The position numbers were made by a program, and so were the translations under genes. Of a stretch of DNA of 64,000 nucleotides, positions 56,471 to 64,000 are shown one piece after another. Each line of letters opens with the position of its first letter. Positions within the stretch are counted from its first letter, which is position 1. The notes under the pieces were generated by a model. That model was not told the DNA's origin. It saw only the letters and a program-made list of their open reading frames with translations, and did not search any database. Source of the DNA: Cordilura impudica (Eukaryota > Arthropoda > Insecta > Diptera > Scathophagidae); assembly GCA_963682025.1 (NCBI GenBank), contig OY821521.1, forward strand, positions 120,638,020 through 120,702,019, given 5' to 3'.

Positions 56471-57519
56471 AATTACTTTGTGATTACAAGAATTCTATTC
56501 AATCAATTTTGAAACCATTCCGGCACTTTTTTGGAAAGCCAAAGCCTTCTCAGAAATTCGGAATCATTCCAAATTTTACAATGATCTTTCCCAACATTTG
56601 TGTGGTGTTTCTTTTTGGGAGTTTCCTTGTAGAAAATATCTCATGTTCTTAGCTCTCGTAAATCTAAATAATTTTTTTTTGTATATATTTAATTTGATTT
56701 TATTTTTGGTTTTGCATTTTTTTTTAATTCGACAGTTCTTGTAAAATTATTTGAATGCTATATACGTAAGGGACTAACCAACTACAATCGTCCGCGTAAG
56801 AGACACTTAAGTTTACCTAGCCGAAAAGTCATACCTACGAGTAAAAATTACGATATTTGGTTTAGACGATAAGTAACTATACACTATTAAATATCTATTC
56901 ATTGCAGTTACGGCCATAGGTGTAAGGGCCATTATTATAACTTGCCTTTAAAGTAAAGTTTTTGTTTTTGATTTTTGTTCTTCCTCCGCATCGACAAATT
57001 GTTCTTCATCTGCAATTTTTATTGATTTTGAAGATTCTTTTCACTCAAACTCATCAGATTTTCAACAAGTACAAAACAAACGAAAATGATCAAATAACAG
57101 TTAGGTAGATTTAAGTAATTTAATGTTAAAAATTTTAACAATAAGGATCTAAATTTGACAGGTAAAAACACACAAAATTAGTTTGCTATTTTAGGTGAAC
57201 TTATTATTGAAGAAGAAAAACATTGTGAATAGGTTAATTCAACTAAAAATCCAAAAAAGGTAATTTCTAATGATGAAAAGTCTTTTTGTCCACCTATTTT
57301 TTTATTCAATGTTTATAAGATTATTAACAAAAATAAATACAAAAGCAAATTGTTTTTAAAGGATTACAGTTCTAATCAAATTCTCTTTAAAACGCTTAGA
57401 GTACAACTATTTAAAATTAAAAAGAAGTGTATATATTTGGTTTTGCAATTACCTGTTCTTGATATCATTTAAACTCACGTGGTAGATAATTCAGCTTAAA
57501 ACAGGAATAAAAATTTAGC
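56471..57519. other. No gene seen
   Basis: AT-rich. 56471-56650 may hold the upstream part of the Harbinger relic on the minus strand (K-N-A-G-M-V-S-K-like reading), too degraded to defend. The rest shows nothing recognisable. Confidence 0.5.
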
Positions 57520-58560
57520 GATGACCCGAAGGGCCAAATCTTCATCAAAAAGAAAGCTCCTTTCGAACAAGAAGATGCCAAAACTTCCTCCCGAACATCG
57601 CGTCAACTTCAAGCAACAGATTCAGCCTGCTTGCTGGCCTCAATGATGTGGACGTAACTCCTGTATCAATTATGAACGATGTTAAGCAACACAAACCTCA
57701 ACCTATTGTTGTAGAAGCTAACGCCTCATTTACAGAATCCTTGGTAAGGATTGTATTTTCAAACGTACTTCAATTGGTACCAAAATTTTTGCTCCAAGTA
57801 AAGAAATGTACGAATGCTACAAATACTTAAGGAAAGTAAGATGGAGTTTCATTCTTATGGCTCCAAAGAAAATAGGTTATACACCACCTTCTTATACGGG
57901 TTACCTCTGAGGACATCTCCAAAGAGCTAAAAAACTGCAACCTATCCCCTTCTTCAGTAATTGAAATAGTCACCAAATTCAGTTCGAACAATAACGCAGT
58001 CAACAAAGTTCAATTTGTTCGTATAAATTTTAATCCAACTGCCTTAAAAAATGTAAGATTAATTTCCAATATTATAATTTCTTGGAAGAAATACAAATAT
58101 GATATGAGCAGAACAACATCATACAATTGTGTTTCCGTTTAATTCAAATGAAAAAAGACCAGCTGCTTTTACATGCTTTAATAACAAAAAAAAAATGGAA
58201 AAGAGAGAACTAATCACTCTGCAAACGACATCAACTGTCCGTTACGTTCTCTCTATTTGGAAACTACAACAAAAGTAACTTATAAAAGTCAGAAAAACAG
58301 CAGACAACAACAAAATAACTCATTTCAATTAAAGGTAGGAGATTTCCTTAATTTAAGAAACAACAACACAAATTATAATAATAACATCAATAATAAAACA
58401 ATAAATAACAGCAAAGCCACATATGCTAACCAGCTGAGAACAAACAACGATTTATTTAGCACTGATGAGCTTTTTGATATTTTCACTACAGCTATGGATG
58501 ATTTGCAAAGGTGCATTTCAAAAGTACAACAGATCAAAGTTGTAAGTTCAGTGGTGAAAT
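57520..58560 (+). pseudogene. Jockey-type LINE ORF1, broken
   Basis: Plus-strand pieces in several frames follow the jockey ORF1 order: a basic N-terminus, APSKEMYECYK near 57790, then KFHSYGSKENRLYT near 57850 and LPLRTSPKELKNCNLSPSS near 57900, the PRE_C2HC-type domain that precedes the Cys knuckles. It continues with KVQFVRINFNPTALKNV near 58010. The knuckle region near 58120-58230 is degraded; a Cys in RPAAFTCFNN can still be seen. The final block, 58257-58580, is a Gln/Asn-rich tail. ORF1 would coat LINE RNA. ORF2 begins at 58567, overlapping the end by 14 nt. Confidence 0.7.
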
Positions 58561-58566
58561 ACGCCC

Positions 58567-59575
58567 ATGGATTATATTAATTTAAACGAATTCAAAATGC
58601 TTCATTTAAATGCTAATAGCATTTCACACTTTTTTAAATTGAAACAATTTGAGCTACTAATTGAACCAGAAAATATTAAAATAGCGTCTTTGAAGGAAAC
58701 ATTTTTTTCAGAAAATCATAGACCCTATTTTAAAAACTATTATTTATATAGAAATGACAGAACAGATGCAAGAGGAGCAGTTGCTCAGTTAATTCAAAAA
58801 TCTGCCGCACATAAAAACCTCTCTATATCAAACACCTCATCAATCGAAAACATCTCAATCGAAGTTGTTATAAATAACAGATCTCTTGTTGTATCTTCGT
58901 TATATTCACCAAGATATACCCACAACATCTGTGCAGATTTCTTGAACTTAACACCTTCCACCAAAGAATATATAATTTTTGGTGACCTAATGCCAAACAT
59001 TGTTCTTGGAATTGTCGTTCAAATAATACTGCAGGTATCGCACTCAACAACCTACAGCAATCAAGCAACTTTTTCATTCACTATCCTAATAGTCCAACCC
59101 TATTCCCCCATCAACACAATCGCGAAGCGTCTACAGTCGATATTATGTTAAGTAATTCCGCTTTAAATATAGACGTAAAAACAATGGATTACGAAATACC
59201 ATCAGACCATCGCCCCATTATATGTACACTTAAAAGATGAATGGCCTTGCAGGTTGACCTCAATTATAATGATTATAGAGCAACCAACTAGAACATTTTT
59301 GGGAATTTTTTAGACAATAAAATCACGTTATATTCAGATATATACAATACCAAGGAAGTGAGTTATGAGGAAATCCAAAAATCTGTCTACACCTAAAATA
59401 ACTCAGCAAAATAATTACACATTACCAGAAAGTACTGCGAAATATATTAAACTGAGAAGAAGCTTTAAAAGAAAAAGCCAACGATCTTCAAATATAGCCG
59501 AGCAAACTTTTTATAATCAGCCTAATTCTAAACAAAAATTCCGCATGAAGTATCTCACTTCTCCCTTTCCCCTAT
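58567..59575 (+). pseudogene. Jockey-type LINE ORF2, endonuclease part, broken
   Basis: A 194-codon frame from ATG 58567 has the EEP endonuclease start LHLNANSISHFFKLKQFELL, IASLKETFF and YLYRNDRTDARGAVAQLI. Reading leaves the frame after IIFGDL near 58985 and goes on in another frame with the expected G-D-L-N-A-K-H region. The final EEP motif SDHRPII is near 59205. The linker after it (TAKYIKLRRSFKRKSQRSS near 59435-59495) agrees with jockey ORF2. The nuclease would nick target DNA for reverse transcription. The element is interrupted at about 59570 by repeat C. Confidence 0.75.
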
Positions 59576-60178
59576 TATGAATAAAAATTCCTTCGAAAAA
59601 AAAAATTCGATGGGAAAAAAGTAGTTATTCTCAATGCACTTGATTTTAGTGTTTTCCCTCAAAAAATTTCCCTTGCAAAACAGACGAGAGTTTACATAAA
59701 AATTTAAAAAGTATTTTGATAAAACAAAATTTAAATAAAAAAAATTAATATTTTATTGTTCTTGTAGGTTGCAGACCACAAATAAAGCACAACTTCAACT
59801 TTTGTTAACTTTAATGAAATGCAGTTCAGGCATTGATTGCGTTTTCCATAGATACAACCCGCAATTGACTACTAGCAATCTTTTAGCTATTTCGTTGTTG
59901 TTATTCTACAACACAAATTTCCTCCACAAGTGCTCGCATCATAGCTATGCTTTTCATTTTTTATTTAATTTTTCTTTAAAATAAATTTATATTCGCATGC
60001 ACACAAAAAAAAAAATAGAAAATTTATTGTCAATAAGCAAAACAACTGGCTTCGAAATTCGATGATGCCACTTATTCATTTTTTGTTCACGCGGAATTTA
60101 TAATTGGAGAATTTTTTTTCTCGAGAAAAGCATTTTCCGTGAGAACGAAATTCCTTGAGAATATTCGTAATTGGGCTG
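59570..60178. repeat. Repeat C, copy 2, inserted in the LINE
   Basis: Its right part matches 33255-33450. Its ends look like imperfect inverted repeats: CCCCTATTATGAATA at the left and TATTCGTAATTGGG at the right. LINE ORF2 coding sequence stops at its left end and resumes at its right end, which defines it as an insertion of about 600 bp. No protein is encoded; a small terminal-inverted-repeat element is likely. The left edge is uncertain by about 20 bp. Confidence 0.65.
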
Positions 60179-60490
60179 AATCAATGTACTAAGTTTCTAA
60201 GTAACATGATTAATAAAAGTAGTAATTCGGAACGTAATAATAAATGGTGCCAATTATTATCCAATTTAAAATCAGGTGATAAATCATTTTGGAAAATAAG
60301 CAGGAACTTGCGAGGAAAAGGAAAAAATCAAATCACTTAGTTTAACGTTGGAAATACAAAAATAACATCTGATAAGGACAAGGGAAATACATTTGTCCAA
60401 GCAAATAACCTCACTTCGAACTACAATCACTCATCGGATACAGTAATAAATACAACAGAAAATAATTTTAAGAAGGAAAATCCTGTAATG
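60178..60490 (+). pseudogene. Jockey-type LINE ORF2, linker after endonuclease
   Basis: Continues the LINE after the C insertion: NNKWCQLLSNLKSGDKSFWK, then a TAG at 60338-60340, then in the same frame NVGNTKITSDKDKGNTFVQA. The Ser-x-W-x-x-x-x-N pattern and the S-D-x-x-K-x-x-x-F pattern are those that lie between endonuclease and RT in jockey. The RT itself is not found downstream; the LINE is cut off near 60490. Confidence 0.7.
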
Positions 60491-61205
60491 TAATAAGCCA
60501 ATAAATGGGTATAACGACAATCTACAGTTGAATTAAAAAAATCACTGTCGATTGCGATGGTATGAGCATTTTCTGGTAAGGAGGACTGCAGGAGCCATTG
60601 AGCTGCTAGCTTCAGTCAGTTGGGGTGTTCAGGATATATAATTGCACTATAAATATAATATAATTGCACTTCAAAACTTATTACAGTCACCTTAATGGTC
60701 TGGATAACTACTCCACAAAAAAAATAAAAAAAATCCCTTTGTAATTATTAAACAAACTGGTAACAATCGAAAAAAAAACGTTGAATTGTTATATATAACT
60801 CCACGATGTTGTAGGAGTTATGCGTTTCTATACCCTCCCTAACCATGTCCTGAGTACGCAATATTTTGACCTCAAGACCCAAGTATGACCAATCCCTACA
60901 CAACTTTACCACATTGTAAGAAACACACTTATTTGTTTAGCAATCCATATTTTATAAAATTCACCTTTATTCATCCCATTGAGGTTCATATTAAAAAATG
61001 TATCAATATTTTTTGTTTTTTTTTTTAATGTTTTTAAATGTTTTTAAATGTTATTAATAAAGATTTGTTTCTTTTAAACGTTACAAGATTACAATACCTA
61101 GTGAAAGTGCATGACGTATATTGGGCTAAATTATTGGAATGGAAAAAATGTTTAAAACCGTTGTATCAAACGATTCGGTTGTACAAAAAATGCATTACGT
61201 TTTTG
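60491..61205. other. No gene seen
   Basis: AT-rich. TATACCCTCCCTAACCATGT near 60832 recalls the ends of families A and B, but no full copy is present. Confidence 0.55.
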
Positions 61206-61307
61206 ATATCTATTTATTTTTTTTATTTATTTATTTATTAATCTATGGAATAAATCCTTACAGTCTACTTACAAAAACATTTAACAATGAATGAAATATT
61301 AAAAAAT

Positions 61308-61966
61308 TTAATTTAAAGTGTTCAGATAAATTATTATTTTACTTTTTATGACATTTGTATTTAAAGAAAAATCAATAAATCTATAAAGCTTATTAAATTC
61401 AATACACATTCGTCTAAGCGGATCACCGTTCGCATAATGTGATCTATAAAACTGGACAGATAAAGGTGAGAAGAAACGTATGGCCGCTGGGGAACAAACA
61501 TCGCCATTAATTATGTTCAAAAGAAACGAAACGTTTAGCATAGATCTGCGGCTTTTTAAGGTTGGCAGCTTAAAAAGGGTGAGTCTGCTGTTTCACGACG
61601 GAAGTTTAATTGGTTAAAACTTAAGCTGCGAAGACAGAATAGTAGGAATTGTTTTTGCACCGATTCAATGCTATCAATATGAGTTTGATTGATAGGGTTC
61701 CATATAATAGAGGCATATTCCAAAATCGGTCTCACAAGTGACGTGTATAGCGTTTTTGTTACATACGGATCTTTGAACTCTTTAGACCAACGTTTTATAA
61801 AACCAAGTGCTCTTCTGGCTTTGTTTACTGTAATTCTAATATGGGGAACGAAACTAAGCTTTGAATCTAATAAAACACCAAGATCTAAGAAGTTATCGAC
61901 TTTTTCCAGTTGAAAGCCGCCCAACACATAATTTACAGATATTGGTCTTTTTCGAACAAAACACAT
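61308..61966 (-). pseudogene. LINE RT C-terminal region
   Basis: Block 61556-61966 (136 codons) has FLDLGVLLDSKLSFVPHI, the motif after the RT palm, ARRALGFIKRWSKEFKDP and TLYTSLVRPILEYASIIWNP, the thumb-like helix of jockey/CR1-type RTs. Block 61308-61541 in the next frame (77 codons) carries the C-terminal end, with SPLSVQFYRSHYANGDPLRR and I-D-F-S-L-N, and a stop at 61308. A one-base shift near 61555 separates them. Confidence 0.8.
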
Positions 61967-62565
61967 ACATATATTTGCACTTTTTAAGATTCAGCTCCAT
62001 TAAATTTAAAATGCACCATGAGTGAAACGAATTCAAATCATTTTGAAGATAAGTATGGTCGGAATATTGGTTATAACTCATAAAGACTTTTTCATCGTTA
62101 GCATACATCAGGATATTTGAAAACTGAATAACCTGCGGTAAATCATTTATAAATAATGAAAATAAAAGCGGTCCAAGGTGGCTTCTATGCAGATCTCCAG
62201 ATAAAACGTTAATATTTTTCGAAGATATATTATTAAAACGTACATTTTGCTTTCTGTGTGTTAAATATGAATATATCCACTTTATGGTAAAATCCAAAAA
62301 CCCAATTAGATGTAATATCTTTATAAGAAGTTTATGGTTGACTTTATCAAACACCTTGCTGAAATCAGTGTAAATTGCATCAGTTTGCTTTCTTTGAAGA
62401 AAACCACGATTGACTATTGTTGTAAGATATAAAAGGTTCGTTGAAGTTGAGCACCATTTTTGAAAGCCATGTTGGAATGGAGAAATTAATGTGTTGACTT
62501 GATAGTTGATCAGTTATAATTTTTTCAAAGAATTTAGGTATAGTACTTAATTTAGCAAATACCAT
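61893..62565 (-). pseudogene. LINE reverse transcriptase palm, catalytic Asp replaced
   Basis: Frame 61893-62354 (153 codons) has FDKVNHKLLIKILHLIGF (first catalytic Asp in the palm), GPLLFSLFINDLPQ and then LMYANDEKVFMSY. The family motif is A-D-D; here it is A-N-D, so the first of the two metal-binding Asp residues is Asn and the enzyme would be inactive. GDLHRSHLGPLL differs from the usual G-V-P-Q-G-S-x-L-G-P. The preceding block, 62380-62565, covers the finger region (P-K-F-F-E-K-I-I) with a shift. Confidence 0.82.
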
Positions 62566-62709
62566 GATAATTTGTAATGTCAGACTTGTTTCCGGATTTA
62601 AATAACGGAATAATGAAAGAATCCTTCCACGTATTTGGAAAGTATCCGTATTTAATTGATGAGTTAAACATTATTGTCAATGGAATTACTAAAGCATCCG
62701 CACATTTGA

Positions 62710-63051
62710 TTAAGATACTGCTAGGAATTTTTCAGGTCCACTATTATAAGAAAATTTTAGTTTTTTCAAACCATTAGAAACTATAGAGACATCAAGGAAT
62801 GGAATAGATAAGGTTCTATTCGCAGTCAGTGTAGATTCAAAAGTTGAATCGGAATAAGTTGTTGAAAAAAAAGCAGCAAACAAATTACTTATAATAGTAT
62901 TTTCATAAGATTCAGTATGTTGAAATTTCATAATAGCAGGATAACAAGTTGTTTTTCTTTTAGTGTTGACAAATTTGTAAAAAGACTGTGGATTACTTTT
63001 GAAACTATTCTTCATTTTGATCAAGTAATTAGAGTAACACGATTTATTCAC
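62710..63051 (-). pseudogene. LINE linker between endonuclease and RT
   Basis: 113 codons with NSFKSNPQSFYKFVNTKRKT and AAFFSTTYSDST, the N-P-x-x-F-Y-x-F-V-N and F-x-x-x-F motifs that stand between the endonuclease and RT in jockey-like ORF2. It reaches the start of the RT finger (SYNSGPEKF) before a shift. Confidence 0.75.
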
Positions 63052-63941
63052 TACAGTGTATTCCGCTCGGATAATGGAGTATTTCCCATAATCTACAAGA
63101 GAACGGATAGCTTGTATTTCTTGTAATATTTATTTTTTTATTTTTAAGTCTTGTCAGTTGCTTGGTATTCCAAGGAGGACCGGAAAGTTTATTACAAATT
63201 TGTTTCGGAATACATAAATCCATCGCAGAAGAAATCGTACAGTAAAATGTTTCAGTCATATGATCAATAGCAGCTGTGGATCCAATAGAAAAAGATAATA
63301 GACTTTGCCAGTTCGTACTGTATAGAAGTTCGTTCAACAAACAGTAATTAGATTGTGCGAAACAAAAATCCTTATAATCATTTTTACAAGGTGTTTTTAA
63401 AAGTCCAGAGGGAATATATAATTTTACTTCAATGTTAGGATGATATGTATCCTCAGGAGAAGAAATCGGGATTGGACGCTTGATGTAACAATCCGAAGTA
63501 TCGTTGACAAATATTAAATCCAATAATTTATAATGACTGTTGTATATAACATTTATTTGAAAAAGATTCAAATCGAATAAAATATTGAAAAGCTCTTCAC
63601 ACTTGTTATTTGATTTGGATGAAACAAAATATCTTTCATCAGATAAGAACTTCCAGGATATTGAAGGCAAATTAATTAAGAATATATTTAATAGCTTCGC
63701 CATGTTTGTCATATATAGACGATGGGGACGATGGAGGCATATATGAGCATGCAATAAATAATTGTTTTCCATTAAGTTTAATTAAAACTGCGATAAAGTC
63801 GATGTCGAATGAGGGGTCAATCAATAAAACCTCAGAGAATAAAATACTGGAGACCGCAATAAGAACACCACCACCATTTGTTGTGGTCCCACGATCGCGT
63901 CTAAAAATATTGTATTTGCAAGAAAGTATTTCTGTATTCAA
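63044..63941 (-). pseudogene. LINE endonuclease domain, frameshifted
   Basis: Block 63672-63941 reads YNIFRRDRGTTTNGGGVLIA, the central EEP motif R-x-D-R-x-x-x-x-G-G-G-V, then FIACSYMPP. Block 63044-63772, after a one-base shift near 63700, reads HYKLLDLIFVND (the family's L-D-L-I-x-x-x) and DTYHPNIEVKL where S-D-H-x-P-I is expected; the catalytic-site His is still in place but the Ser-Asp before it is changed. The N-terminal part lies near or beyond 64000. Confidence 0.78.
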
Positions 63942-64000
63942 AAAACTATCATTAAGCCACTCTTCAGTAAGTACGATGATTTGCTGGTTTAAGTTAAAAC

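Larger units (their letters stand above)
61206..64000 (-). mobile_element. Non-LTR retrotransposon, minus strand, 5' end beyond the window
   Basis: Minus-strand order from the right edge: endonuclease (63044-63941 and beyond), linker (62710-63051), RT (61893-62565), RT C-terminal part (61556-61966, 61308-61541), then a short 3' end with an AATA/TAAA-type tail at 61206-61242. Long blocks stay open between few lesions, so this is the least decayed LINE in the window. No RNase H follows the RT. Confidence 0.82.

Overview
The window looks like transposon-dense, AT-rich intergenic DNA from an insect, most probably a fly (Diptera). The support is the repeat content: a Ty3/gypsy element with a tRNA-Lys-type primer-binding site, an I-like LINE with a (TAA)n tail, jockey-like LINEs with a fly-type ORF1, Polinton/Maverick, hAT and Harbinger remnants, and short repeats ending in GAGGGTATA-type termini. 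I see no host protein gene that I can defend. The species is not determinable from this alone.

Layout. 1-5369: a small tandem repeat, two copies of an interspersed repeat (family B) with flanking repeat S, and between them a minus-strand I-like LINE 3' fragment. 5370-30661: the centrepiece, a Ty3/gypsy LTR retrotransposon whose 5' part is present as three head-to-tail units of 7379, 7308 and 7343 bp. Each unit holds about 480 bp of DNA that lies outside the LTR, a very long LTR (about 2.9 kb, TG...CA), the primer-binding site, gag, protease, reverse transcriptase and RNase H. Only the third unit runs on into integrase, a 1.5 kb non-coding spacer and a 3' LTR. All gag and pol copies are broken, mostly by the same lesions. 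The 3' LTR is split: its first 566 bp are at 30096-30661 and the remainder, with three internal deletions, is at 39488-41130, with 8.8 kb of other repeats between.

30662-41130: this intervening DNA carries two inverted copies of family B, a C repeat, a 274-bp tandem duplication and segment D1. D1 contains a Polinton-derived fragment, an A repeat and a 1.65 kb foldback element. 41131-51046: an A fragment, a 21-bp minisatellite with a 168-bp higher-order period, hAT fragments, another A repeat, a decayed Polinton (packaging ATPase, integrase, a WEVGL-motif protein) and D2, a second copy of D1. 51047-64000: three more LINE remnants, a third partial D copy, a Harbinger transposase remnant and a C repeat inserted in a jockey-like LINE. 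The last LINE runs off the right edge.

The genes do not form a host pathway. The story is element decay and rearrangement: insertion of one LTR element, tandem amplification of its 5' part together with flanking DNA, exchange between the units, and later disruption of the 3' LTR. The least expected signal is a run of consensus splice signals on the minus strand of the LTR and the pol-to-LTR spacer. It suggests a spliced antisense transcript of the retrotransposon, which I cannot prove from sequence alone.
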